From Bacillus carboniphilus (lineage in GTDB: Bacteria > Bacillota > Bacilli > Bacillales > JC228): DNA of 64,000 nt. The notes under the pieces are model-generated. The model searched no databases, was not told the origin of the DNA, and saw only the letters and a program-made list of their open reading frames with translations. The position numbers were made by a program, and so were the translations under genes. The DNA lies in NCBI RefSeq assembly GCF_039522365.1, contig NZ_BAAADJ010000003.1, positions 1-64,000 on the forward strand, given 5' to 3'. Below, piece by piece: positions 1-9,280 of this stretch; position 1 is the first letter of the stretch, and the number at the start of each line of letters is the position of its first letter.

Positions 1-103
1 AACGATATGAATTTTTACGTCAATCATAGTTGAACCGCCGTATACCGAACGGTACGTACGGTGGTGTGAGAGGTCGGGGGTTAGTCACCCCCTCCTACTC
101 GAT
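1..103 (+). mobile_element. Group II intron, 3' end (domains V and VI)
   Basis: The first ~100 bases fold like the end of a bacterial group II intron. Positions 32-66 form a domain V-like hairpin: ACCGCCGTATACC pairs with GGTACGTACGGTGGT around a GAAC loop with a CG bulge. Positions 67-102 form a domain VI-like hairpin with a GGGGG/CCCCC stem and the CCTACTC segment that carries the branch-point A, ending near GAT (AY 3' end). The rest of the intron and any reverse transcriptase lie left of the window. The exact 3' splice site is inferred. Confidence 0.75.
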
Positions 104-194
104 TGGAAAAATACATGATTTTAATTAAATGTAAAATCCTAAATATACCTATATAATCGGATAGTAACCAATTTTTACATAGAAGGAGAACAAC

Positions 195-2717
195 ATGGAT
201 CGCATTGATGCCCTCTATAATCGAGCAATTGACCAAACAAAAACAAAGGTTTATGAAGATATCAATCGTTATTTAGGTAGTAAGGAGGAAAAGCCCTCCT
301 TTGAAGAGTATTTACGTGAACGGACACCATATATCATACAAATCTGGTTGAATATTTGGCTCAACTTAACGAATAGTCACCTATCCAAAAATGAAAAGAA
401 ATCATACCTGGAAGAGGCAGGCTATGAGGTTGAAGGTATAGCAAAGAAAGCCCTAAATCAAATCTTTCGGAATGAAATGAGAGAGAGCCCGCCCTTTCAG
501 GTGACAGAATGGCTGGAGAATAAATACGCAGGTAAAAAAGAGCTGTGGGCAGAGCAATATGTGGAGGCGCGTGAAAAATTCATAAGGGAAGAAGAAGAGC
601 GAATCCGTTTAGCCAAACGTCATCGCATGAAAGATGAAGTAAGAAAAGTGTTAGAAGAGATTATTAAACAATATGAGGACCATCTATACTTGTGGATTCG
701 CTACAAAATGGGGATTCAAATTTCAAGAGATATTGAACAAAAGGGCTATGTTGTTTCGAGTGATTATACTACAGTTGATACATTCTTGGATGAATTATCG
801 GAGCCGCCATATCAAAATTTTTATTACGAAGAGAATGGGTACTATTACGAAATTTACGAACGTTATATTATGAATGAACTTTTTGATTTCTTGCCTCGGT
901 TTGTTAAAGAAAAATTACCCCTTACCGTTCTTCAACGCTTTAAAGAAACTTTTCATCAAGAATTGTCTGAAAAACTGTTGAGAGAGTTACTGGAAGGAAA
1001 TATTTTCGAGTTATCCATTGATTTATTTGAATTTATGGCTGAGGAATATATTACGGATCTTATCAGATTATCGGATTTAGCATTTGATCTTAAGGTTCAC
1101 CAACAATTATTTGAAGAGGATATGGCTACCCGAGAACGTAGACGGGAAGAAGAATTGGCCGAAATAAAGCGAAAGCAAGAAGAAGAAAAACGGATGCTGG
1201 AGGATATCTTCAGTCGAGAATACAGTCCATCAGTTGGAAAGAAAATTCACTACATCCTTCATGTTGGAGAAACGAACACAGGCAAGACACATCATGCTTT
1301 GGAACGAATGAAAGCTGCTAAGACTGGTCTTTATCTGGCACCCTTAAGACTATTAGCGCTTGAAATCTACGATAAATTAAACAATGAAGGGGTCCCTTGT
1401 TCTTTAAAAACAGGTGAGGAAGAGAAAATCAATCCAAAAGCTAGTCATATTTCATGTACAGTGGAAATGTTTCATGAAAAAGATTACTACGATGTCGTGG
1501 TTATAGATGAGGCCCAAATGATTGCAGATAAGGATCGTGGTTTTTCCTGGTATAAAGCGATCACTCAAGCGAATGCGAAAGAGGTGCACATTGTTGGAAG
1601 TTTTAATATGAAAGAAATGGTATTGGGACTCATTGGAGATGCTGAAATTGATATACATGAATACACCCGAGATATCCCATTAGAAGTAGAACCGAATGAA
1701 TTCAGTCTTAAACATACTAAAAAAGGGGATGCCCTCGTTTGTTTTTCAAGACGAAGAGTGCTAGAAACAGCATCTGATCTACAAAAACGAGGAAAGTCTG
1801 TCAGTATGATATATGGAAGCATGCCGCCTGAAACAAGAAAAAAGCAAATCCAACGATTCATCAATGGTGAGACATCAGTAGTGGTATCAACGGATGCTAT
1901 AGGTATGGGGGTTAACCTGCCAATCAGGAGAATTGTTTTTCTAGAGAATGAAAAGTTTGATGGCACGCGAAGAAGAAGGCTAACCTCACAAGAAGTTAAA
2001 CAAATTGCAGGTCGTGCTGGAAGAAAAGGGATTTACGAAGTAGGTAAAGTAGCTTTCACTCATGATATTAAAAAGATGTCACAACTGCTACATCAAGTAG
2101 ATGAACCCCTTCAATCATTTACAATTGCACCAACGAGCTCTATTTTTGAGCGGTTCCAGAAATATTCGCGTGATTTGGGCTTGTTTTTTGAGCTTTGGGA
2201 AAAATTTAAAGGTCCTAAAGGAACGAGAAAAGCAAGTTTAGATGAGGAACGTGAACTATATGAAACCATTAGGGGTACGATGATTGAAGCTAGATTTTCG
2301 TTAATGGATTTGTATGGATTTCTGCATTTACCATTTTCTCCGAAGGACCCTGGGTTGAAGGATCAGTGGGTCGAAAAAATGGTGGCAATCGTCGAGCGGC
2401 AGCCCCTCCCAGAACCAAGAATTTCGAAAGACAGTCTCGAACAGTTAGAGCTTTCCTATAAATCCATTGGATTACACTTATTGTTTTTATACCGTCTTGA
2501 ACAACGTACGGAAGCTCTCTACTGGGAGAGGATTAGAGAAGAGATTAGTGATGACATCCATGAAGTATTAAAAAAGGATATCAAGGCTGATACAAAAAAA
2601 TGTAAGAAATGTGGGCGTAGATTGCCCCATGACTTTAAGTTTCCAACGTGTAATTCTTGTCACAGGGAACAAGTTCGATACCGTTCTAATCGAGGAAGAG
2701 GGGATAGATTGTTTTAA
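195..2717 (+). CDS. SUV3-like superfamily 2 RNA helicase with C-terminal zinc finger
   Basis: An 840-aa protein with a good RBS (GAAGGAGAA) before ATG. The N-terminal ~340 residues are charged and helical, without a recognised domain. The helicase core starts with Walker A GETNTGKT (about 358-365), then APLRLLALE (motif Ia), DEAQ (about 438-441), and the helicase C half with STDAIGMGVNLP and QIAGRAGRKG (motif VI). This motif set is that of the mitochondrial/bacterial SUV3 RNA helicases rather than DEAD-box proteins. The C-terminus has a CxxC...CxxC finger (CKKCGRR, CNSC) and a basic RG tail, likely nucleic-acid binding. It probably remodels or helps degrade RNA; the substrate is unknown. It lies just downstream of the intron end. 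Confidence 0.85.
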   Translation: MDRIDALYNRAIDQTKTKVYEDINRYLGSKEEKPSFEEYLRERTPYIIQIWLNIWLNLTNSHLSKNEKKSYLEEAGYEVEGIAKKALNQIFRNEMRESPPFQVTEWLENKYAGKKELWAEQYVEAREKFIREEEERIRLAKRHRMKDEVRKVLEEIIKQYEDHLYLWIRYKMGIQISRDIEQKGYVVSSDYTTVDTFLDELSEPPYQNFYYEENGYYYEIYERYIMNELFDFLPRFVKEKLPLTVLQRFKETFHQELSEKLLRELLEGNIFELSIDLFEFMAEEYITDLIRLSDLAFDLKVHQQLFEEDMATRERRREEELAEIKRKQEEEKRMLEDIFSREYSPSVGKKIHYILHVGETNTGKTHHALERMKAAKTGLYLAPLRLLALEIYDKLNNEGVPCSLKTGEEEKINPKASHISCTVEMFHEKDYYDVVVIDEAQMIADKDRGFSWYKAITQANAKEVHIVGSFNMKEMVLGLIGDAEIDIHEYTRDIPLEVEPNEFSLKHTKKGDALVCFSRRRVLETASDLQKRGKSVSMIYGSMPPETRKKQIQRFINGETSVVVSTDAIGMGVNLPIRRIVFLENEKFDGTRRRRLTSQEVKQIAGRAGRKGIYEVGKVAFTHDIKKMSQLLHQVDEPLQSFTIAPTSSIFERFQKYSRDLGLFFELWEKFKGPKGTRKASLDEERELYETIRGTMIEARFSLMDLYGFLHLPFSPKDPGLKDQWVEKMVAIVERQPLPEPRISKDSLEQLELSYKSIGLHLLFLYRLEQRTEALYWERIREEISDDIHEVLKKDIKADTKKCKKCGRRLPHDFKFPTCNSCHREQVRYRSNRGRGDRLF

Positions 2718-2733
2718 ATGTGAGGTGTAGTTT

Positions 2734-4215
2734 ATTAAATTCAAAATTTTTGTAACTCTTTTGCTGTTATTTGTGTTATCTTTCAAACAAGCACTAATTA
2801 TGAAAGAACATCATTTAATAGCAAAGGATGATACTACCATAATGATTGAAAAATTAAACCAATTACTGCATGAGGAGCCAATTCTAAAAGGAGCACTTGC
2901 TGGAATCAGTATTCGTTCAGTTGATACTGGTGAGCTATTGTATGAGCATTTTGGAGATGTGCGTCTACGTCCCGCTTCCAATATGAAGCTATTCACTTCG
3001 GCAGCTGCTCTTTCGACTTTAGGTGAGAATTATACCTTTCAAACAGAGCTACGAACCGATGGAAAGATACATGAAGGTGTGTTAAAAGGTAACTTATACG
3101 TAAAGGGAAAAGGAGACCCTACCTTACAATGGGAAGATATTGAAAAACTAGTCCAGTCATTAAAAGAATTGGGTGTGAAGGAAGTCCATGGGCACCTCAT
3201 AGGTGATGATACTTGGTATGACGACGTTCGTTATTCTATTGATCTTCCATGGTCAGATGAAACGATGTATTATGGGTCACAGATTTCTGCATTAACGGTA
3301 TCACCTTCTGAAGAATATGATACCGGAACAGTTAGGTTTGAAATAATACCAGGAGAAAAGGCAGGAGAGGCACCGACCTATCGAGTGTTTCCTGAAACCC
3401 AATACATAGAAGTTATGAACAAAGCTCAAACTGTTTCCTCAGAGGTTCAGGAAGCAGATATCATGATTGAACGTGAGCATGGTACGAATAAAATGACCAT
3501 TTTGGGAAGTATTCCTGTTCAATCTGATATTGAACAAATTTGTGTGCCTGTCTGGGAACCCACTTTATATGTACTGGATTTATTTGATCATGCTTTGAAA
3601 CAAAGTGGAATTGTTTTAAAAGGGGAAAGTATGACAGAGGAAACGCCAGAGGAAACGGTGATCATTGCCTCTCGTGATTCGATTCCTATTTCAGAACTTC
3701 TTATTCCCTTTATGAAATTGAGTAATAACGGGGTTGGGGAACTCCTTACAAAAGAAATGGGAAGAGTTCGACTTGGAGAAGGTAGTTGGGAAAAAGGACT
3801 AGAAGTGTTATCTTCTGAATTGAAAAATCTAGGCATTGATACGGATTCGCTTGTGTTAAGGGATGGGTCAGGGATCTCACATGTGAATCTTTTGACTACT
3901 AATGAAATATCCAGACTTTTATATGTTGCTCAGAGTCAGCCATGGTTTGAGGTTTTTAAAAAATCTCTGCCTGTAGCGGGGGAAGCTGACCGAATGCTGG
4001 GAGGAACTCTCTCAGAAAGAATGACAGAGTTGCCGTTGAAAGGGAAAGTTCTAGCGAAAACAGGTACGATTCAAACGGTTACTTCATTATCAGGCTACGT
4101 AGAAACAAAGACTGGTGAATCCCTTATCTTTTCAATTGTCCTCAATAATCTGTTAGATGAGGATGCAGGAAAGGAATTAGAGGACCGGTTGATTGAGTTA
4201 ATAGCAGGATATTAG
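2734..4215 (+). CDS. D-alanyl-D-alanine carboxypeptidase/endopeptidase, PBP4 type (peptidase S13)
   Basis: A low-molecular-mass penicillin-binding protein that trims peptidoglycan stem peptides outside the membrane. It has the S13 active-site set: SNMK (SxxK) near the N-terminus, SNN (SxN) in the middle and KTGT near the C-terminus, with the large family insertion between SxxK and SxN. Start choice: GAGGTG at 2722-2727 lies six bases before an ATT codon at 2734, followed by KFKIFVTLLLLFVLSF, a good signal peptide core. The TTG at 2761 and ATG at 2800 lack an RBS and would cut the signal peptide. So either ATT is the initiator or the start codon was mutated. A 52-bp repeat array follows directly. 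Confidence 0.85.
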   Translation: MKFKIFVTLLLLFVLSFKQALIMKEHHLIAKDDTTIMIEKLNQLLHEEPILKGALAGISIRSVDTGELLYEHFGDVRLRPASNMKLFTSAAALSTLGENYTFQTELRTDGKIHEGVLKGNLYVKGKGDPTLQWEDIEKLVQSLKELGVKEVHGHLIGDDTWYDDVRYSIDLPWSDETMYYGSQISALTVSPSEEYDTGTVRFEIIPGEKAGEAPTYRVFPETQYIEVMNKAQTVSSEVQEADIMIEREHGTNKMTILGSIPVQSDIEQICVPVWEPTLYVLDLFDHALKQSGIVLKGESMTEETPEETVIIASRDSIPISELLIPFMKLSNNGVGELLTKEMGRVRLGEGSWEKGLEVLSSELKNLGIDTDSLVLRDGSGISHVNLLTTNEISRLLYVAQSQPWFEVFKKSLPVAGEADRMLGGTLSERMTELPLKGKVLAKTGTIQTVTSLSGYVETKTGESLIFSIVLNNLLDEDAGKELEDRLIELIAGY

Positions 4216-4230
4216 TAGTATAGGATCCTT

Positions 4231-4686
4231 CTGTCCCGAAACAGAGCAAGAAGTGTGGTAAACGGGACAGCAGAGGGTTCGTCTGTCCCAAACTAGAGCA
4301 AAAATAGTAGTAAACGGGACAGCGTGAGGTCCGTCTGTCCCAAACTAGAGCAAAGATAGTAGTAAACGGGACAGCAAGAGGTTCGTCTGTCCCAAATCAG
4401 AGCAACAAGTGTGGTAAACGGGACAGCAGAGGGTTCGTCTGTCCCAAACTAGAGCAAAGATAGTAGTAAACGGGACAGCAAGAGGTCCGTCTGTCCCAAA
4501 TTAGAGTAAGAAGTGTGGTAAACGGGACAGCAAAGGGTCTGTCTGTCCCAAATCAGAGTAAGAAGTTTGGTAAACGGGACAGCAAGAGGACCGTCTGTCC
4601 CAAAACAGAGCAAGAAGCGTGGTAAACGGGACAGCAAGAGGACCGTCTGTCCCAAATCAGAGCAAAAATAGTAGTAAACGGGACAG
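4231..4686 (+). repeat. 52-bp tandem repeat array 1 (9 units)
   Basis: Fills the gap after the carboxypeptidase gene. CTGTCCC occurs at 4231, 4283, 4335, 4387, 4439, 4491, 4543, 4595 and 4647, an exact 52-bp period. Each unit is a 40-bp element bounded by CTGTCCC and GGGACAG (7-bp inverted repeat, 26-base interior containing AGAGCAA and GTAAAC) plus a 12-base spacer resembling CAAGAGGTCCGT. Two interior variants alternate. A homologous array lies at 28743-29145 in the opposite orientation. The period is not a multiple of three and no coding signal is seen. Confidence 0.9.
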
Positions 4687-4718
4687 AAGCAATTCCTCCT
4701 GTTTATTAAAAGCATTAA

Positions 4719-4768
4719 AAAGCATTGAAAGGAAACAAATCGTTTCCCTTCAATGCTTTGTTTTTTTA
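4719..4768 (+). terminator. Rho-independent terminator
   Basis: A long stem (AAAGCATTGAAAGGAAAC pairing with GTTTCCCTTCAATGCTTT) is followed by a T tract. It ends transcription that passes through the 52-bp array from the carboxypeptidase gene. Confidence 0.85.
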
Positions 4769-4868
4769 TATGGAAATGACTTTAAGGAAGCCTATTCATT
4801 AGATAATATGAACGAGTTAAGTTACAATTATTATAATCATACAACTAAATCAGAGTAGGAGAATTACA

Positions 4869-5129
4869 GTGAAATGGTTATGGTCCAAAACCTCTAAGAA
4901 AAAACTAAAAATTGAATTTTGTGAGAAAAACTTAGATCGTTTTCTTACTGAAAATGATTTGACATCATATGAAGCCTTTTTGAAGGAGTCCCATATCACT
5001 TATAAAGAGTATGACTGTCAGAGTCATTGCAAAACTTGTAAAAAACAAGCTTATGCCATATTGAATGGAGATATGATAACCGCATCAACTTCAAAGGAAC
5101 TACTAGAAAAATTAAAAGAACAACAATAG
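4869..5129 (+). CDS. DUF1450 family small cysteine-containing protein
   Basis: An 86-aa protein starting at GTG after GTAGGAG. It shows the DUF1450 (YuzB-like) pattern: IEFCEKNL near the N-terminus, then DCQSHCKTCKKQAYAILNG, with a conserved CxxxCxxC cluster, and a C-terminal LLEKLKE helix. The family is widespread in Bacillales and its function is not established; the cysteines suggest metal or redox chemistry. It appears monocistronic, between two terminators. Confidence 0.75.
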   Translation: MKWLWSKTSKKKLKIEFCEKNLDRFLTENDLTSYEAFLKESHITYKEYDCQSHCKTCKKQAYAILNGDMITASTSKELLEKLKEQQ

Positions 5130-5139
5130 CGTTATTCAG

Positions 5140-5164
5140 TAGAACCCTAAGTGGTTCTTTTTTT
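5140..5164 (+). terminator. Rho-independent terminator
   Basis: AGAACC-CTAAGT-GGTTCT hairpin followed by a run of T. It ends the DUF1450 transcript. Confidence 0.75.
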
Positions 5165-5214
5165 GATTTGTTATAATAGAAACATAAAAGTTAAAAGGTG
5201 TTGCGAGGTTATTT

Positions 5215-7161
5215 ATGAAGGAAACAATCGGAATATTAGCACATGTGGATGCTGGGAAGACTACTTTTTCTGAGCAACTTCTTTTTCATACAAATAGCAT
5301 TAAACTTAGAGGTCGAGTCGATCATAAAAATGCTTTTTTAGATAGCCATTCCATTGAAAGAGAACGAGGAATAACCGTGTTTGCTGACCAAGGAATATTT
5401 ACATATGGGGACTCGACTTATTATTTGGTAGATACTCCTGGGCACGTAGATTTTTCTCCAGAAATGGAAAGAGCGATTCAAATTATGGATTATGCCATTG
5501 TCATTGTCAGTGCGGTTGAAGGAATTGAAGGACACACAGAAACCGTTTGGGAGTTATTAAGGAAACATAGAGTTCCAACCTTCTTTTTTATCAACAAAAC
5601 AGACCGGATTGGAGCAAATCCTGAACAAGTAATGCAAGAAATCCAACAGAACTTCTCTATACATGCTGTTGACCTAACGGATTCCTTTGAAAACGGGGGT
5701 ATGAAAGAAGGTTTAATAGAATGGTTAGCAGAACAAGATGACACCCTTTTAGAACATTATCTTGAGAATGGATACTCTTATTCAAAATGGGTAGATACCA
5801 TGAAAAAACGGTTTAGTAGTGGTCTATTATTTCCATGCACCACTGGTTCTGCCTTACAAGACATTGGCATTAATAGTTTTTTAGAAAAATTAGAATGTCT
5901 AACAGAAACAGCTTATAAAAAGGAAGGCACCTTTTCTGCTCACGTGTATAAAATCAGACATGATGAAAAAGGGACTAGACTTACGTTTATGAAGGCACTA
6001 ACGGGGGCTCTGACTGTTAGAGATGAAATAAAGTATGGAGATGCCCTGACCATTGAAAAGGTTACACAAATTAGGGTGTATAATGGTGACACTTTTCAAG
6101 TGGTTGAGCGGGTTGAGGCTGGTGAACTCTTTGCTGTTGTTGGGTTAACAAAAGCTGAAATTGGTGATGGGATTGGGCCATTTACTAAAGATGTGCATTA
6201 TGAAATGTTTCCCACTTTAAAAGCAAAAGTGTTATTTGAACCTTCCGTACATATAAGAGAAGCATTAGTCTTTTTCAAACAATTAGATGCAGAAGACCCT
6301 TCCCTAAACGTTATATGGGATGAGACACTTCAGGAAATCCATATCCACGTCATGGGTGCGATTCAGCTTGAAGTATTGGAACAGATTGTGAGTGAACGAT
6401 ATGGCATACAAGTTACCTTTGCTGATCCTGAGATCTTATATAAGGAAACGATCAAAGACACGGTTGTTGGATATGGTCATTTTGAACCGTTAGGGCACTA
6501 TGCTGAAGTCCATTTACAGATAGAAGAGGGGGAAAGAAATAGCGGCATTGTGTTTGAAAACAAGTGTCACCCTGATGAATTGATCGTGGGCTATCAAAAT
6601 CTCGTTCAGCAACATCTATTTGAACGTGATCATCATGGAATACTTACTGGTTCCCCTCTAACAGATGTAAAAATAACCCTATTAACAGGGAGAGCTCACA
6701 ACAAACACACTTCTGGTGGCGACTTTCGTGAAGCGACCTTTAGAGCCATAAGGCAAGGTTTAGAAAAAGCTAAGAACCGATTACTAGAGCCTGTTTATCA
6801 GTATAAGATTAAGGTGGATATTGACCAAATGGGCAAGGTATTAACCGATATCCAGCAAGCATACGGACATTATGAGACACCACAAGCAGAAGGTGATAAA
6901 GCCGTTCTAACAGGTACTGTCCCTGTTGCCACCTTTATGGACTATCCGAATCAATTAGCATCCTACACCCAGGGGAGGGGGGCCATTTCTTTAGTATTTG
7001 CAGGGTATGACAGATGTCATAATGAGGAAAAAGTTATGGAACGGAAAAATTATAATAAGGACGCTGATCCAGAATACACTTCCTCATCCATCTTTTGTGC
7101 CAAAGGTGTGGGCTATTCCGTTCCTTGGAATGAAGCGGAAGGAAAAATGCACGCATTGTAA
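5215..7161 (+). CDS. Tet(M)/EF-G-like ribosomal protection GTPase
   Basis: A 648-aa translational GTPase, the size of Tet(M)/TetB(P)/OtrA ribosomal protection proteins, which bind the ribosome and dislodge tetracycline. G1 is AHVDAGKTT (8-16), then the switch region RERGITVFAD, G3 DTPGHVDF and G4 NKTDR. EF-G-like domains II-V follow, with a TGRAHNKHTSGGDFREA stretch in the domain IV region. ATG is preceded by GCGAGG. There is no leader peptide attenuator or mobile-element context, so this looks like a resident chromosomal homolog. Whether it confers tetracycline resistance cannot be told from sequence. Confidence 0.82.
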   Translation: MKETIGILAHVDAGKTTFSEQLLFHTNSIKLRGRVDHKNAFLDSHSIERERGITVFADQGIFTYGDSTYYLVDTPGHVDFSPEMERAIQIMDYAIVIVSAVEGIEGHTETVWELLRKHRVPTFFFINKTDRIGANPEQVMQEIQQNFSIHAVDLTDSFENGGMKEGLIEWLAEQDDTLLEHYLENGYSYSKWVDTMKKRFSSGLLFPCTTGSALQDIGINSFLEKLECLTETAYKKEGTFSAHVYKIRHDEKGTRLTFMKALTGALTVRDEIKYGDALTIEKVTQIRVYNGDTFQVVERVEAGELFAVVGLTKAEIGDGIGPFTKDVHYEMFPTLKAKVLFEPSVHIREALVFFKQLDAEDPSLNVIWDETLQEIHIHVMGAIQLEVLEQIVSERYGIQVTFADPEILYKETIKDTVVGYGHFEPLGHYAEVHLQIEEGERNSGIVFENKCHPDELIVGYQNLVQQHLFERDHHGILTGSPLTDVKITLLTGRAHNKHTSGGDFREATFRAIRQGLEKAKNRLLEPVYQYKIKVDIDQMGKVLTDIQQAYGHYETPQAEGDKAVLTGTVPVATFMDYPNQLASYTQGRGAISLVFAGYDRCHNEEKVMERKNYNKDADPEYTSSSIFCAKGVGYSVPWNEAEGKMHAL

Positions 7162-7177
7162 AAGAACCTTCCATGGA

Positions 7178-7206
7178 TTGACAACTTGTCCCTTTTATGA
7201 TATTTA
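7178..7206 (+). promoter_or_regulatory. SigA-type promoter for htpG
   Basis: TTGACA at 7178-7183, a 17-base spacer, then TATTTA at 7201-7206. It begins just after the end of the Tet(M)-like gene. The CIRCE operator lies 11 bases downstream, over the expected start of transcription. Confidence 0.75.
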
Positions 7207-7217
7207 ATTATTGGGAA

Positions 7218-7244
7218 TTAGCACTCCCGGCGAAAGAGTGCTAA
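7218..7244 (+). promoter_or_regulatory. CIRCE operator (HrcA binding site)
   Basis: Perfect CIRCE: TTAGCACTC, nine bases, GAGTGCTAA. HrcA represses class I heat-shock genes by binding this element. Its position between the promoter and the htpG start predicts HrcA control of htpG. Confidence 0.95.
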
Positions 7245-7313
7245 ACCTGTCATCAAAGGTGAAATAATAAACAAACTTCTATTCTTTTTGGAAATGTGAA
7301 AGGAGAGGTCCTT

Positions 7314-9194
7314 ATGGCTAAGAAGCAATTTAAAGCCGAGTCTAAAAGGTTACTAGAGATGATGATTAACTCCATTTATTCACAACGAGAAGTCTTTTTA
7401 CGTGAGTTAATTTCAAATTCAAGTGATGCCATAGATAAACTGTATTACAAGGCATTAACGGATGATTCCTTAAGTTTCAATAAGGATGATTATTACATAA
7501 AGATTGTTCCAAACAAGGAAGCTCGTACTCTAACCATTTCAGATACCGGTATTGGGATGACAAAGGAAGAGTTAGAGACAAATTTAGGTACTATTGCAAA
7601 GAGTGGTTCACTTGCTTTTAAAAAGGAAAATGAAGCAAAAGACGGCTTTGATATTATTGGACAATTTGGTGTAGGTTTCTATGCTGCATTTATGGTAGCA
7701 GACGTTGTAACCGTGGTTAGTCGTGCATTAGGTAGTGATGAAGCCTACAAATGGGAGTCTAAAGGTGCCGATGGATACACAATCGTTCCTACTGAAAAAG
7801 AAACGGTGGGAACAGATATTATCCTTACGATTAAAGAAAACACAGAGGAAGATAATTATGACGAGTATTTAGAAGAGTACCGCATAAAATCTATAGTTAA
7901 AAAATATTCAGATTTTATTCGTTATCCAATTAAGATGGATGTTACAGAAAGTAAGCTGAAGGAAGGCTCTGAGGACGAATATGAAAGTGTTGTTGAAGAG
8001 AAAGTAATCAACAGCATGGTTCCCATTTGGAAAAAGAACAAAAACGAACTATCAACAGAAGACTATGAAAATTTTTATCAAGAAAAGCATTATGGGTTTG
8101 ACAAGCCATTAACCCATCTTCATATCAACGTCGATGGTACAATCCGCTATAATGCCATTTTATTTGTCCCAGAAAACATTCCATTTGATTACTACTCTGA
8201 AAAGTATGAAAAAGGTTTAGAGTTGTATTCGAATGGCGTACTCATCATGAACAAGTGTGCGGATTTACTACCAGATTACTTTAGCTTTGTAAAAGGAATG
8301 GTAGACTCTGAGGATTTATCCTTAAATATATCACGTGAAATGCTTCAGCATGATCGCCAGCTAAAAGTGATTGCGAAAAACTTGAACAAGAAAATTAAAA
8401 ATGAATTGCAAAGTCTATTAAAAAATGACCGAGAAAAATATGAAACTTTCTTTAAGTCATTTGGTAGACAACTGAAGTTTGGTGCTTACAGTGACTTTGG
8501 GGCCAACAAAGAAGTTCTTCAAGATCTTCTTTTGTTTTACTCCTCCAAGGAAAAGAAACTAGTTTCTCTGGATGAATATGTATCTAGAATGCCTGAAGAT
8601 CAAAAGTTCATTTATTATGCAACAGGTGAGTCAATCGATCGGATCGAAAAAATGCCACAGACTGAAATGGTTGCGGATAAAGGCTATGAAATTTTGTACT
8701 TTACTGAAGACATTGATGAGTTTGCAATCAAGATGATCATGAATTACAAGGAAAAAGAGTTTAAGTCTGTATCTAGCGGTGATCTTGGCATTGAAGAAAG
8801 TGAGTCGCAAGAAAAGTCAGAAACAAAACAAAACGAACATAAAGAGTTGTTCGAACAAATGAAAAAAGTGCTGGTGGACCACGTTAAAGATGTACGCTTA
8901 TCCAAGCGTCTGAAATCACATCCGGTCTGCTTAGCAAGTGAAGGCGACATCACAATAGAAATGGAAAAAGTACTACGTGCTATGCCTGATAATAAAGATG
9001 TAAAAGCAACAAAAATACTAGAAATTAACCCGAACCATGAAGTATTTGAGGTCTTAAAGGATGCTTTCACAAAGGATCAGGACAAGTTAGAACTTTATAC
9101 GAAACTGTTGTATAACCAAGCGCTGTTAATTGAAGGTTTACCGATAGAAGACCCAGTTGCCTTTACCAATGACATGTGTAAAGTTATGGTTTAA
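7314..9194 (+). CDS. htpG: HSP90-family molecular chaperone HtpG
   Basis: A 626-aa bacterial Hsp90, an ATP-dependent homodimeric cytosolic chaperone. The GHKL ATPase motifs are clear: [13 protein letters not shown] near the N-terminus, DTGIGM and GQFGVGFYA. The middle and C-terminal dimerisation domains are full length. ATG at 7314 is preferred because AAAGGAGAGG sits seven bases upstream; an in-frame GTG at 7296 would overlap that RBS. It is apparently monocistronic behind its own promoter and a CIRCE operator, and a GC-rich hairpin follows the stop. Confidence 0.97.
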   Translation: MAKKQFKAESKRLLEMMINSIYSQREVFLRELISNSSDAIDKLYYKALTDDSLSFNKDDYYIKIVPNKEARTLTISDTGIGMTKEELETNLGTIAKSGSLAFKKENEAKDGFDIIGQFGVGFYAAFMVADVVTVVSRALGSDEAYKWESKGADGYTIVPTEKETVGTDIILTIKENTEEDNYDEYLEEYRIKSIVKKYSDFIRYPIKMDVTESKLKEGSEDEYESVVEEKVINSMVPIWKKNKNELSTEDYENFYQEKHYGFDKPLTHLHINVDGTIRYNAILFVPENIPFDYYSEKYEKGLELYSNGVLIMNKCADLLPDYFSFVKGMVDSEDLSLNISREMLQHDRQLKVIAKNLNKKIKNELQSLLKNDREKYETFFKSFGRQLKFGAYSDFGANKEVLQDLLLFYSSKEKKLVSLDEYVSRMPEDQKFIYYATGESIDRIEKMPQTEMVADKGYEILYFTEDIDEFAIKMIMNYKEKEFKSVSSGDLGIEESESQEKSETKQNEHKELFEQMKKVLVDHVKDVRLSKRLKSHPVCLASEGDITIEMEKVLRAMPDNKDVKATKILEINPNHEVFEVLKDAFTKDQDKLELYTKLLYNQALLIEGLPIEDPVAFTNDMCKVMV

Positions 9195-9202
9195 TTTTTA
9201 CT

Positions 9203-9236
9203 ATGCCCGCCACTTTATTAGTTGGCGGGCTATTGT
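9203..9236 (+). terminator. Probable terminator after htpG
   Basis: GCCCGCCAC/GTTGGCGGGC hairpin with a seven-base loop, followed by a weak T-rich stretch (TATTGTT). Confidence 0.5.
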
Positions 9237-9280
9237 TATGATGAGAGTAAGAAAAGAGATTGAAAGAAAGTGTGGGAATC

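Noticed and set aside
4231-4686. CRISPR array (regular 52-bp period)
   Set aside because: The 40-bp units vary internally and the 12-base spacers are nearly identical to each other, the reverse of repeat-spacer logic; there are no cas genes and the flanking inverted repeats belong to each unit.
6998-7207. Open frame overlapping the end of the Tet(M)-like gene with a CxxC sequence
   Set aside because: No RBS, lies inside the coding gene in another frame and runs through the htpG promoter.
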